Part shown: positions 17,405-25,383 of the stretch, one piece after another
Position numbering within the stretch: position 1 is the stretch's first letter
How the letters are laid out: every line of letters starts with the position of its first letter
DNA from: Burkholderiales bacterium
GTDB taxonomy: Bacteria > Pseudomonadota > Gammaproteobacteria > Burkholderiales > Burkholderiaceae_C
Reading direction: 5' to 3'
DNA length: 54,460 nt
Assembly: GCA_016213265.1 (NCBI GenBank)
Contig: JACRBA010000022.1
Span: 1 to 54,460 of the forward strand
Notes under the pieces: model-generated
Told to the model about the DNA's origin: nothing
Database searches by the model: none
Seen by the model: the letters and a program-made list of their open reading frames with translations, nothing else
Program-made: the position numbers and the translations under genes

Positions 17405-18556
17405 ATGGCGACCGGTCTGCCCCGGCCTGGCTGGCGCCGGGCGCTGCTGATGGCCGGGCTGGGCGCGGCGGGGCTGGCCGGGGTGGCCATGCTCACGGTG
17501 TGCCTGACCAGCGGCTGCAGCTCGGTGGGCTACCTCGTCGGCTCGGTGACAGGGCACCTTGCCTTGCTGAACAGCGCCCGCCCGGTGGACGAGTGGCTCG
17601 CCCGCGCGGACACGCCCGACACGCTGCGCACGCGCCTCGTGCTGAGCCAGCGCATGCGCGACTTCGCGGTGAGCGAGCTTGCCCTGCCGGACAACCGCAG
17701 CTACCGCAGCTATGCCGACCTGAAGCGCCCCGCCGCGGTGTGGAACGTGGCGGCGGCGCCGGAACTCTCGCTCAGCCTGCGGACCTGGTGCTACCCGGTG
17801 GTGGGCTGCGTGAGCTACCGCGGCTTCTACGACCCCCGCGAGGCGCAGGCGGCGGCGGACGAGTTGCGTGCGCAGGGCCTGGACGTCACCGTGTACCCGG
17901 TGTCGGCCTACTCCACGCTGGGCAAGGCCGAATGGCTGGGCGGGGACCCGCTGCTCAACACCTTCATCGGCTGGTCCGAGCTGGAGCTGGCACGGCTGAT
18001 CTTCCACGAGCTGGCGCACCAGGTGGCCTATGCGCCCGGCGACAGCATGTTCAACGAGTCCTTCGCCACGGCGGTGGAGCAGCTCGGCGGCGCGCGTTGG
18101 CAGGCGGCGCAGGGTGGCGCGGCCGAGCCCGCCGCGATGAGGGCCATCGACCGCCGGCGCAACGAGTTTCGCGCGCTCACCCTGCAAGCCCGCCAGGCCC
18201 TTGACGCGCTGTACCGCAGCCGCCTGGCGCCCGAGGCGCAGCGCGCCCGCAAGGCGCAGATCCTGGCCGACCTGCGCGCCGAGCATGCGGCGCTCAAGGC
18301 CGGGGCGTGGCAAGGTTATGCGGGCTACGACGCCTTCATCGCCCACGCCAACAACGCGTCGCTCGGCATGCAGGCCACCTACCACGACTGGGTGCCCGCC
18401 TTCACCCGCCTGTTCGCCCAGCAGGGCGAGGACTTCCCCCGCTTCTACGCCGAGGTGCAGCGCCTGGCCGGCTTGCCGCGCGGCGAGCGGGAGGCGACAC
18501 TGCGCGCGCTCGCGCCACCGGCCTCGTCGGCCGATGGCACTTCATCGACCCACTGA
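17405..18556 (+). CDS. Predicted aminopeptidase (COG4324-type), zinc-dependent lipoprotein
   Basis: The 383-residue protein has a hydrophobic N-terminus ending in a lipobox-like LTSGCSS, so it is probably an outer- or inner-membrane lipoprotein facing the periplasm. A zinc-protease motif FHELAHQ (His201, Glu202, His205) is followed by a downstream Glu in FNESFATAVE (Glu218) as a likely third ligand, a gluzincin arrangement. The sequence around it (YPVVGCVSYRGFYD, SVxYLVG at the N-terminus) matches the family annotated as predicted aminopeptidase. No substrate is established. It begins 4 bp after the oxidoreductase gene, and the PHA-type gene follows 24 bp later. Confidence 0.88.
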   Translation: MATGLPRPGWRRALLMAGLGAAGLAGVAMLTVCLTSGCSSVGYLVGSVTGHLALLNSARPVDEWLARADTPDTLRTRLVLSQRMRDFAVSELALPDNRSYRSYADLKRPAAVWNVAAAPELSLSLRTWCYPVVGCVSYRGFYDPREAQAAADELRAQGLDVTVYPVSAYSTLGKAEWLGGDPLLNTFIGWSELELARLIFHELAHQVAYAPGDSMFNESFATAVEQLGGARWQAAQGGAAEPAAMRAIDRRRNEFRALTLQARQALDALYRSRLAPEAQRARKAQILADLRAEHAALKAGAWQGYAGYDAFIAHANNASLGMQATYHDWVPAFTRLFAQQGEDFPRFYAEVQRLAGLPRGEREATLRALAPPASSADGTSSTH

Positions 18557-18580
18557 ACCGCTGTTGCGCCTCACTGCCCC

Positions 18581-18895
18581 ATGGCCCAGATCCACATCCG
18601 TCGCGACCACACCCTTGGCCTCGCCCGTGCCCGCAAGGTGGCCTGGAAATGGGCCGAGCACGTGGAGAAGAAGTTCGAGATGGAATGCACCGTGCTGGAG
18701 GGCGAGACCAGCGACACCGTGCAGTTCAAGCGCTCGGGCGTGACGGGCAGCATGATCGTCACGGCCGACCACTTCGAGGTGGATGCCAAGCTCGGCCTGC
18801 TGCTGGGCGCCTTCGCCGGCCAGATCGAGGCCGAGGTCTGCAAGCAGCTGGACGCCGCCCTGGCGAAGGAACAGGCCAAGAGCAGCAAGGCCTGA
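18581..18895 (+). CDS. Polyhydroxyalkanoate-system family protein (PHA_gran_rgn)
   Basis: This small soluble protein of 104 residues resembles the polyhydroxyalkanoic-acid system family. It starts AQIHIRRDHTLGLARARKVAW, continues with a Cys/Glu-rich strand region and FKRSGVTGSMIVTADHFEVDAKLGLLLG, and ends in an amphipathic helix (AGQIEAEVCKQLDAALA). Members are found next to PHA-granule genes, but their biochemical role is not settled. A phasin of the PhaF type lies at 48982. It is the last gene of a run of + strand genes from 15352. A strong hairpin (18900-18927) follows immediately. Confidence 0.85.
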   Translation: MAQIHIRRDHTLGLARARKVAWKWAEHVEKKFEMECTVLEGETSDTVQFKRSGVTGSMIVTADHFEVDAKLGLLLGAFAGQIEAEVCKQLDAALAKEQAKSSKA

Positions 18896-18899
18896 ACGA

Positions 18900-18927
18900 C
18901 ACCAGGCGCCCTGGCGGGCGCCTGGTG
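18900..18927. terminator. Bidirectional terminator-like hairpin
   Basis: A perfect 11-bp inverted repeat, CACCAGGCGCC / GGCGCCTGGTG, with a 6-nt loop lies exactly between the convergent PHA-system and acyl-CoA-binding-protein genes. It is GC-rich and followed only by weak T-content on either side, so Rho-independent action is probable but not certain. Confidence 0.7.
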
Positions 18928-18928
18928 A

Positions 18929-19183
18929 TTACTTCAGCGATTCGATGAGGTCGATGTACTGCTGCATCGCCTCGTCGGCGGACGTGCCCTTGAGCTCGTT
19001 CCACGCGTCCCACTTGGCGCGGCCCACCATGTCGGTGAAGCCGGGGCGCTTGCCGTCCACGTCGCCCGCGGTGGCCTGCTTGTACAGCGCGTAGATCTTC
19101 AGCAGCGTCATGTTGTCCGGCTTTTCCGGCAGCTGCTTGCTCTCGGCGACGGCGGTCTCGAATTGCGCCTGGAGGTCGGCCAT
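18929..19183 (-). CDS. Acyl-CoA-binding protein (ACBP)
   Basis: This 84-residue protein has the four-helix ACBP fold signature: LYALYKQAT-type segment (KIYALYKQATAGDV), KRPGFTDMVGRAKWDAWNELKG and a C-terminal AMQQYIDLIESL. Conserved Tyr and Lys residues that hold the CoA moiety are present. ACBPs buffer and deliver long-chain acyl-CoA in the cytoplasm. The ATG at 19183 was chosen because the family starts here and CAGGAG lies 7-12 bp upstream. The gene is divergent from the WS/DGAT acyltransferase (109 bp between starts), a consumer of acyl-CoA, which suggests a functional link. Confidence 0.93.
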   Translation of the reverse strand: MADLQAQFETAVAESKQLPEKPDNMTLLKIYALYKQATAGDVDGKRPGFTDMVGRAKWDAWNELKGTSADEAMQQYIDLIESLK

Positions 19184-19292
19184 GGGTGGGCTCCTGTCTG
19201 AGGGGACCGTGGTGGGTAAAGCAGAATTGACGCGCGGGATGTTACCCAGCATCGTGGCGGCCACCGCACCGAATTCCTAGAGGGAGACACCC

Positions 19293-20741
19293 ATGTCCGG
19301 CCGCCCCGCCGCCGTGTCTGAACGCATGTCCAGGGTCGACACCGCCTGGCTGCGCATGGACAACGACGCCAACCTCATGATGATCGTGGGCGTGTGGCTG
19401 ATCGAGCCGCAGCTGGGCCTGGACGACCTGCGCCGGCGCGTGGCCGAGCGGCTGCTGCGCTACGACCGCTTCCGCCAGCGCGTGGTGGAGGACGCCATGG
19501 GGGCCAGCTGGGTGGAAGACGGCGAGGTCGACCTGTCGGCCCACGTGGTGGCCGAGACCTTGCACGCCGCGCCGGGTCAGTCGCGCACCGAAGCGCTGCA
19601 GGCCCGGGTGGGCGAACTCGCGGCGACCCCGCTGGACCGCTCGCGCCCGCTGTGGGAGCTGCGCCTGGTCGAGGCGCTGGAGCCCGGCTGCAGTGCGGTC
19701 ATCATCCGCGTGCACCATTGCATCGGCGATGGCATCGCGCTCATCTCGGTGATGCTGTCCATCACCGACGAGGGCCGGCCGCCGCCCGAGCGCGTGCGGC
19801 CGGCCGACGGCCAGGCCGAAGGCGATGCCTTCGCCGACCTGCTGCTCAAGCCCATGACCGACCTCACCATCAAGGCCATCGGCCTGTATGGCGACGGGGT
19901 CGTCAAGTCGGTGGAGTGGATGAGCAACCCCGTGCAGCCGCTGGCCGGCGGCCTGGACGTCGCGCGCGCCGGCATGCAGGTGGTGCAGGACGCCGCCGCG
20001 CTGGCCCTGATGCCCGACGACTCCCCCACCCGGCTCAAGGGCAAGGCCACGCCGGGCAAGCGCGTGGCCTGGGGCCAGCCGCTGCCGTTGGACGAGGTGA
20101 AGGCGGTGGCCCAGGCGTTCGGGGCCTCCATCAACGACGTGCTGCTCACCAGCGTGGCGGGTGCGATCGGCAGCTACCTGCGCGCCCACGGCGACGACCC
20201 CAGCGGCCAGGAGATCCGCGCGATGGTGCCCGTGAACCTGCGGCCCATGGAGGAGGCGTGGAAGCTGGGCAACCGCTTCGGCCTGGTGCCCCTGGTGCTG
20301 CCCATCGGCATCGCCAACCCGGTGGAGCGGCTGGCGGCGGTGCGCGCGCGCATGAACGAGCTCAAGGGTGGCTACCAGCCGGTGCTCGCCTTCGCCCTGC
20401 TGGCCGTGGCCGGGCTGCTCATCAAGCCCATGCAGGACGCGCTGCTGAACCTCTTTGCCCGCAAGGCCACGGCGGTGATGACCAATGTGCCCGGCCCGCG
20501 CCAGCCGCTGGCCTTTTGCGGCCGCACGGTGCGTCAGGTCATGTTCTGGGTGCCGCAGAGCGGTGACATCGGCCTGGGCGTGAGCGTGCTGAGCTACGGC
20601 GGCGGCGTGCAGTTCGGCTTGATCACCGACGACGCCCTGTGCCCCGACCCCCAGGCGGTGGTCGACCGCTTCCGGCCGGAGTTCGATCAGCTGCTGTACC
20701 TGGCCCTGATGCTGCCCTGGGGCCACGCGGACGAGGGATAG
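19293..20741 (+). CDS. Wax ester synthase / diacylglycerol O-acyltransferase (WS/DGAT) family
   Basis: This 482-residue acyltransferase condenses acyl-CoA with a long-chain alcohol (wax ester) or diacylglycerol (triacylglycerol). The N-terminal catalytic domain has the active-site motif HHCIGDG (His141, His142, Asp146). Downstream family blocks include SINDVLLTSVAGAIGSYL, MVPVNLRP and the C-terminal NVPGPRQPLAFCG. The length is normal for the bifunctional enzymes. AGAGGGAG-like bases lie just upstream of the ATG. It is divergent from the ACBP gene. A fatty acyl-CoA reductase that could supply the alcohol is encoded at 49836. Confidence 0.93.
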   Translation: MSGRPAAVSERMSRVDTAWLRMDNDANLMMIVGVWLIEPQLGLDDLRRRVAERLLRYDRFRQRVVEDAMGASWVEDGEVDLSAHVVAETLHAAPGQSRTEALQARVGELAATPLDRSRPLWELRLVEALEPGCSAVIIRVHHCIGDGIALISVMLSITDEGRPPPERVRPADGQAEGDAFADLLLKPMTDLTIKAIGLYGDGVVKSVEWMSNPVQPLAGGLDVARAGMQVVQDAAALALMPDDSPTRLKGKATPGKRVAWGQPLPLDEVKAVAQAFGASINDVLLTSVAGAIGSYLRAHGDDPSGQEIRAMVPVNLRPMEEAWKLGNRFGLVPLVLPIGIANPVERLAAVRARMNELKGGYQPVLAFALLAVAGLLIKPMQDALLNLFARKATAVMTNVPGPRQPLAFCGRTVRQVMFWVPQSGDIGLGVSVLSYGGGVQFGLITDDALCPDPQAVVDRFRPEFDQLLYLALMLPWGHADEG

Positions 20742-20774
20742 CGCGGCGCTGGCGGCCCACCCACACTGCGGCGG

Positions 20775-21422
20775 ATGGCCCCGATCACCGTGCTTCTCGT
20801 CGACGACGACCCGCGCATTCTCACGATATTCGCGGAGATGGTGGCTGCCGCCCCCGGGCTGCGTCTGGCGGGCACCGCCGGCGACCTGCCCCAGGGCCGC
20901 CGCCTGCTCGACGAGCTGCGACCCGACGTGCTGCTCGTCGACCTGGGCCTGCCCAGCGGCAGCGGCATCGAACTCATCCGCCACGCCCACCAGCAGCTGC
21001 CGGCCACCGATGTGATGGTGGTCTCGGTCTTCGGCGACGACGCCCACATCATGGCCTCGCTGGAGGCCGGGGCGACGGGCTACCTGCTCAAGGACAGCGA
21101 TCCCGCCGACCTGGCCGCCGCGGTGCGTGCCCTGCGCGCCGGCGGCAGCCCCATCAGCCCGGTGATCGCACGCCACCTGCTGCAGCGGCTGGCGCCAGTG
21201 CCCGCCGGCCCCGTGGACGGCGAGGCCCTGCTGTCCCCACAAGAGAGGCAAGTGCTCACCTACTCCGCCAAGGGGTTCAGCTTCGAGGAGATCGCACGCA
21301 TGCTGGGGGTGTCTCGCCATACCGTCATGACCTACGTGAAGCGCAGCTACCGCAAGCTGCAGGTGCACTCGAAGACCGAGGCGATCTACGAGGCGCGCAA
21401 GCTGGGCCTGGTGCGTGACTGA
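20775..21422 (+). CDS. Response regulator, NarL/LuxR type
   Basis: The 215-residue response regulator has a receiver domain (residues about 4-122) with acidic DDD near the N-terminus. The phospho-acceptor Asp is in VLLVDLGLPSGSG and the conserved Lys in YLLKDSD. A LuxR-type helix-turn-helix follows (about 152-210; LSPQERQVLTYSAKGFSFEEIARMLGVSRHTVMTYV). It overlaps the histidine-kinase gene by 8 bp, so the two form a cognate pair. Regulated genes are not evident. lpxC follows the kinase closely and could simply be downstream. Confidence 0.93.
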   Translation: MAPITVLLVDDDPRILTIFAEMVAAAPGLRLAGTAGDLPQGRRLLDELRPDVLLVDLGLPSGSGIELIRHAHQQLPATDVMVVSVFGDDAHIMASLEAGATGYLLKDSDPADLAAAVRALRAGGSPISPVIARHLLQRLAPVPAGPVDGEALLSPQERQVLTYSAKGFSFEEIARMLGVSRHTVMTYVKRSYRKLQVHSKTEAIYEARKLGLVRD

Positions 21423-23409
21423 AGCCGAGCTGGCGGGCCGGCCCATGCCCGCCATGCGGCCACGCCGACGCTGGCGGGCCGCCTGGGGCCTGGCCGTGCT
21501 GGCCGGCCTGGCGGCGGCACTGGGGCTGCTGGGTCAGGCGCAGACGCCCTGGGCCCCGGCGGTCGACCACGCCACCCTCACGGCCGGCCCGGCGTGGGTG
21601 CATTCCCGCCCATTCGAGGCGGCGCGGCTGCGCGAAGACGGGCGCCTGAGGCCGCAGGTCGACGCCCCCGCCCCGGGCGACGACGCCGCCTGGGAGGCGG
21701 TGCAGCTGCCGCTGCGTGAAGCCGCCCGCCGCGACCTGCCCGCCCAGGCGCAGCCGCGGCCGCTGCGGGTGTGGTGGTACCGCGTGGCCTACACCGTGCC
21801 GGCCGGGGTGCAGGGGCCGCTCGCGCTGTACGTGCCGCGCGTCGTCGGTGGCGCGGTGCAGGTCATCCGCCACGAGGGTGACCACTGGGCGCTGCTGTGG
21901 GACGGCGCCGACCGCTGGCGCGAGCAGTGGAACCGCCCGGTGTTCGTGGACCTCGGCGCCGCACCGCCGGCCGGCACCACCGTGCACTTGGCCGTGGGGC
22001 TGCTGCGCTACGACAGCGGCCAGCACCAGCTGTCGCGCGTGCGCGTCGGCCCGCGCGAGCCGCTGGCCCGGGATGACGCCTGGCGGCGCCTGCTGCAGCT
22101 GACCTTGCCGCAGGTGGGCTCGCTCACCTTCCTGGCACTGGGCGCGTGTGCCTTGCTGCACTGGCTGCGCCGGCCGCGCGAGCCGGCCTACCTGCTGTTC
22201 TTCTGCAGCTCGGCCGTGTGGGCCCTGCGCGCCCTGCACTACACCATCGACATGCCGGCGGACCGCGCCGCGTACAGCTGGTTCTGGTGGGCCAGCCAGG
22301 CGTCCTTGTCCTGGGGCATGCTGCTGATCTACCTGTTCGCCTTTCGCTTCGATGCCCGCAGCTACCCGCGCGTGGAGCGGCTGCTCACCGTGTTCGTGGC
22401 GGCGGTCTCGCTGCTGTCCATGCCGGTGCCGGGCTCGCCGCTGAGTTCACTGGCCCAGCTGCACGCGCTGAACACGGTCGTGGCGCTGCTGGTCACCGGC
22501 TGGCTCACGGGCGTGGCGTGGCGGGGGGCGGCGCCGGAGTTCCGCGTGATCGTGGGCGTGCTGTGGTTCAACCTGGCGCTCGGGGCGCACGACCTGCTGC
22601 TGGTGGCCGGGCAGGTGTCGGTCGAGTCGGCCTACCTGCTGCCGGTGGGCACCTTCGTGATGCTCCTGGCCTTCCTCTACGCCGTGCAACGCCGCTACAC
22701 GGCCGCCATGGAGGCGGTGGAGCAGGTCAATGCCGGCCTGGAGGCGCGGCTGGCCGAACGCGAGATCGAGCTGCGGCAGCAGCACGAGCGGCTGCACGAG
22801 GTGGGGCGCGAGCAGGCGCTGCTGCTGGAGCGGCAGCGCCTGATGCGCGACATGCACGATGGCCTGGGCTCCACCCTCATGTCCTCGCTGGTGCTGGCCG
22901 AGCAGGGGCGCCTCGCGCCCGACGCCCTGGCCGGCGTGCTGCGCGAGTGCCTGGATGACCTGCGGCTGGTGATCGATTCGCTCGAGCCCATCGAACACGA
23001 CCTGGTCACGCTGCTGGCCTCGCTGCGCCACCGCCTTGGTCGCCGGCTCGAAGGGGCCGGGCTGGTGCTGCACTGGGACGTGCAGGACCTGCCACCGCTG
23101 CCCTGGCTCAACCCGCCCGACGCGCTGCAGGTGCTGCGCATCGTGCAGGAGGTGCTCACCAACGTGCTCAAGCATGCCTCGGCGCGGCATGTGTGCATCG
23201 CCACGCGCGCGCTGGGCGATCAGGTGCGCGTGCAGGTGCAGGACGACGGCTGTGGCTTTGCGCCGGGCCCGGCCGGTGCGGGCCGCGGGCTGCGCCACCT
23301 GGCCTTGCGCGCGGCCCGCCTGGGTGGTCGGCTGGAGGTGGACAGCGCCGTCGGCCGCGGCACGCGGGTCGTGCTTGACCTGCCGTTGCGTCGGGACACC
23401 GCGCCCTGA
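21415..23409 (+). CDS. Sensor histidine kinase with 7TM-DISM-like membrane domain
   Basis: This membrane kinase of 664 residues has an N-terminal transmembrane helix (about residues 22-40) and an extracytoplasmic beta-rich domain (about 45-220). About seven membrane helices follow (about 225-430), resembling 7TMR-DISM sensors. A coiled coil comes next, then a HisKA_3 dimerisation domain with RDMHDGLGSTLMSSL (phospho-accepting His481). The HATPase comprises EVLTNVLKHASA (N box) and DDGCGFAPG / GRGLRHL (G boxes). HisKA_3 kinases pair with NarL-type regulators, as here. GTG 21415 overlaps the regulator gene. ATG 21445 is an alternative start. The stimulus is unknown. Confidence 0.9.
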   Translation: MTEAELAGRPMPAMRPRRRWRAAWGLAVLAGLAAALGLLGQAQTPWAPAVDHATLTAGPAWVHSRPFEAARLREDGRLRPQVDAPAPGDDAAWEAVQLPLREAARRDLPAQAQPRPLRVWWYRVAYTVPAGVQGPLALYVPRVVGGAVQVIRHEGDHWALLWDGADRWREQWNRPVFVDLGAAPPAGTTVHLAVGLLRYDSGQHQLSRVRVGPREPLARDDAWRRLLQLTLPQVGSLTFLALGACALLHWLRRPREPAYLLFFCSSAVWALRALHYTIDMPADRAAYSWFWWASQASLSWGMLLIYLFAFRFDARSYPRVERLLTVFVAAVSLLSMPVPGSPLSSLAQLHALNTVVALLVTGWLTGVAWRGAAPEFRVIVGVLWFNLALGAHDLLLVAGQVSVESAYLLPVGTFVMLLAFLYAVQRRYTAAMEAVEQVNAGLEARLAEREIELRQQHERLHEVGREQALLLERQRLMRDMHDGLGSTLMSSLVLAEQGRLAPDALAGVLRECLDDLRLVIDSLEPIEHDLVTLLASLRHRLGRRLEGAGLVLHWDVQDLPPLPWLNPPDALQVLRIVQEVLTNVLKHASARHVCIATRALGDQVRVQVQDDGCGFAPGPAGAGRGLRHLALRAARLGGRLEVDSAVGRGTRVVLDLPLRRDTAP

Positions 23410-23427
23410 CGGACAATGGCGCCCGCC

Positions 23428-24363
23428 ATGCTGCAGCAACGCACCCTGAAGTCCATCACCCGCGCCGTCGGCGTGGGCCTGCACAGCGGCCAGCGCGTCG
23501 AGCTCACGCTGCGCCCGGCCGCGCCCGACACCGGCATCGTCTTCCGCCGGGTCGATCTGCCCCAGCCGGTCGACATCCCGGTGCGCTTCGACTCGGTCTG
23601 CGACACCCGCATGGCCTCCACCATCTCGCCGGGCGGCGACCCGGGCGCGCCCAAGGTGCAGACCATCGAGCACCTGATGTCGGCCTGTTCGGGGCTGGGG
23701 CTGGACAACCTGTACGTGGACATCACCGCCGACGAGGTGCCCATCCTCGACGGCTCCTCGGCCAGCTTCGTGTTCCTGCTGCAGAGCGCGGGCATCGAGC
23801 TGCAGAACGCGCCCAAGCGCTTCATCAAGGTGAAGAAGACCGTCGAGGTGCGCGAAGGTGAAGGCGCGCGGCTCATGTGGGCGCGCCTGGAGCCGCATCA
23901 CGGCTACAGGCTGAGCTTCCAGATCGACTTCAACCACCCTGCGGTGGACGCCACCGGGCAGGAGACCACCTTCGACATGGGCTCGGGCCGCTACCGCCAG
24001 GAGATCGCCCGGGCGCGCACCTTCGGCTTCACCAAGGACGTGGAGGCCATGCGCGCGCGCGGCCTCACGCTCGGCGGCAGCATGGACAACGCCATCGTCA
24101 TCGACGACTACCGCGTGCTCAACAGCGAGGGCCTGCGCTACGACGACGAGTTCGCCAAGCACAAGATCCTCGACGCCATCGGCGATCTCTACATCGCCGG
24201 CCACCCCTTGCTGGCGGCCTACACCTCGTACAAGGGCGGCCACGCCCTGAACAACAAGCTGCTGCGCACGCTGCTGGCCGATGCGTCCGCCTGGGAGCTC
24301 GTCACCTTCGAGGACGAGTCGCTCGCGCCCACCGGTTTCGCCGAGCTGGCGCCCGCCTGGTGA
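23428..24363 (+). CDS. lpxC: UDP-3-O-acyl-N-acetylglucosamine deacetylase
   Basis: LpxC carries out the committed step of lipid A synthesis, deacetylating UDP-3-O-acyl-GlcNAc in the cytoplasm with a catalytic zinc. The 311-residue protein has zinc ligands in TIEHLMSA (His82) and in HKILDAIGD (His245, Asp249), and the [14 protein letters not shown] region containing a catalytic His near the end. The ATG at 23428 gives the standard [10 protein letters not shown]-terminus. An in-frame ATG 12 bp earlier is less likely. It follows the histidine kinase by 18 bp and is away from the usual ftsZ neighbourhood, unless that lies elsewhere. Confidence 0.97.
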   Translation: MLQQRTLKSITRAVGVGLHSGQRVELTLRPAAPDTGIVFRRVDLPQPVDIPVRFDSVCDTRMASTISPGGDPGAPKVQTIEHLMSACSGLGLDNLYVDITADEVPILDGSSASFVFLLQSAGIELQNAPKRFIKVKKTVEVREGEGARLMWARLEPHHGYRLSFQIDFNHPAVDATGQETTFDMGSGRYRQEIARARTFGFTKDVEAMRARGLTLGGSMDNAIVIDDYRVLNSEGLRYDDEFAKHKILDAIGDLYIAGHPLLAAYTSYKGGHALNNKLLRTLLADASAWELVTFEDESLAPTGFAELAPAW

Positions 24364-24393
24364 CGGCCACCGGCCGTCGCTGAGACCCACCCC

Positions 24394-24579
24394 ATGATGC
24401 TCTTTCGCCTCGTCTTCGGCCTGCTGCTCGTGGCCGGCCTGGCCTGCCTGGCCACCTACGTCGCCACGAAGGACCCGGTGTGGCGACGCCGGGGCCTGGT
24501 GATCGTCAAGTGGACGGTGCTGGCCGCGATCGGCGCGCTCGCGGTGCTGGTGCTGGAGCGTCTGGCGCTGCTGCTGTAG
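24394..24579 (+). CDS. Small two-helix membrane protein, unknown function
   Basis: This 61-residue protein has two predicted transmembrane helices (residues about 3-24 and 38-60) separated by a short polar, positively charged loop (KDPVWRRRG), which suggests that the loop is cytoplasmic. It starts 30 bp after lpxC in the same direction and probably shares its transcript. Its last 74 bp overlap the 3' end of the convergent TetR gene. I do not recognise a named family. Positive-inside topology and codon usage like its neighbours make it a probable real gene. Confidence 0.65.
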   Translation: MMLFRLVFGLLLVAGLACLATYVATKDPVWRRRGLVIVKWTVLAAIGALAVLVLERLALLL

Positions 24580-25198
24580 TGCCCGGCGCGGCGCGCAGGC
24601 CGTTCACGTAGGCCTTCACGGCGGCGTCGCCGCATTCCACGAGGTCGAAGCCACCGGGCTGCAGCGTCCAGTGGTGCATCAGGCCGTCCACCAGGGCAAA
24701 CAGGCCGAGCGCCACCGCCTTGAGCGACAACCCGGGGCGCAGCAGGCCGGCCTGGCTGGCCACCTCGAGCTGGGCCTGCAGGTCGTCACGGAACTGGTTG
24801 ATGCCCTCCAGGTAGCGCTGCTGCACCGAGGCGAGCTCCTCGGTGTATTCGGTCTGGTGCATGGCGATGCGGAAGACGCGCTGCACCTGCTCGTTCTCGG
24901 CCAGCACGCGCAACGGCCAGGTGGCCTGGCGCATCAGCCGGCCCAGCGGGTCGTCGGCCGGCGGGCAGCCGGGGCATTCGCCCGCCTCGCAGGGCAGGAA
25001 GGCCCGCTCCATCATGGCGTTGAACAGGGCCGCCTTGTCCTCGAAGTGCCAGTAGATGGCGCCGCGCGTCACGCCGGCCGCCACCGCCACGTCCTGCAGG
25101 CGCGTGTGTGCCACGCCACGGGCGAGGAATTCGCGCTCGGCGGCGTCCAGGATCTGGTGGCGGGTGGTTTCGGCTTCAGCCTTGGTGCGGCGGACCAT
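24506..25198 (-). CDS. acrR: TetR/AcrR-family repressor of the adjacent RND efflux pump
   Basis: The 230-residue repressor has an N-terminal TetR helix-turn-helix (about residues 10-56; LQDVAVAAGVTRGAIYWHFEDKAALF) and a C-terminal AcrR/TtgR-like ligand domain, with WHF and the FALVDGLMHHW segment typical of pump regulators. It is divergent from the acrA-like gene across an AcrR-type palindrome. An unusual cysteine-rich segment LPCEAGECPGC (Cys70, Cys75, Cys78) follows helix 4. The C-terminal tail is Ala/Pro/Arg-rich and overlaps the small membrane-protein gene. The start at 25198 gives the family-typical MVRRTKAEAE. A GTG/ATG-type start 13 codons upstream is possible. Confidence 0.9.
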   Translation of the reverse strand: MVRRTKAEAETTRHQILDAAEREFLARGVAHTRLQDVAVAAGVTRGAIYWHFEDKAALFNAMMERAFLPCEAGECPGCPPADDPLGRLMRQATWPLRVLAENEQVQRVFRIAMHQTEYTEELASVQQRYLEGINQFRDDLQAQLEVASQAGLLRPGLSLKAVALGLFALVDGLMHHWTLQPGGFDLVECGDAAVKAYVNGLRAAPGTTAAAPDAPAPAPRARRSRPAPST

Positions 25199-25275
25199 GT
25201 CGGAGGAACTTCTAAGGTAGGGGGATTGTCGCTGCACGCATGCTGACGGCCCGTTGTCAGCAGGGCTGTGTCAAC

Positions 25276-25297
25276 ATACATACACGATTGTATGTAT
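25276..25297. promoter_or_regulatory. AcrR-type operator palindrome
   Basis: A perfect 9-bp inverted repeat, ATACATACA / TGTATGTAT, with a 4-bp spacer lies between the divergent tetR and acrA-like genes. It closely resembles the E. coli AcrR operator, which has the same TACATACA/TGTATGTA half-sites. A good -10 hexamer for the pump operon, TATACT (25295-25300), overlaps its right arm, and TTGACA on the minus strand (25269-25274) abuts its left side. Binding would therefore block the pump promoter. The rest of this 185-bp gap holds nothing else clear. Confidence 0.8.
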
Positions 25298-25383
25298 ACT
25301 GAGCCGCCTTGACCAGCCCGGCGAACGCCTCCTTTGTCGAGCGCGCGGTCTGCCAATCGTCGACACCAAGAAAAACGCCGCCC

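Noticed and set aside
15208..17496. Long minus-strand open frame antisense to the molybdopterin oxidoreductase
   Set aside because: The plus strand has the Fe-S and MoCo motifs in order. The antisense product is His/Arg-rich with no domain.
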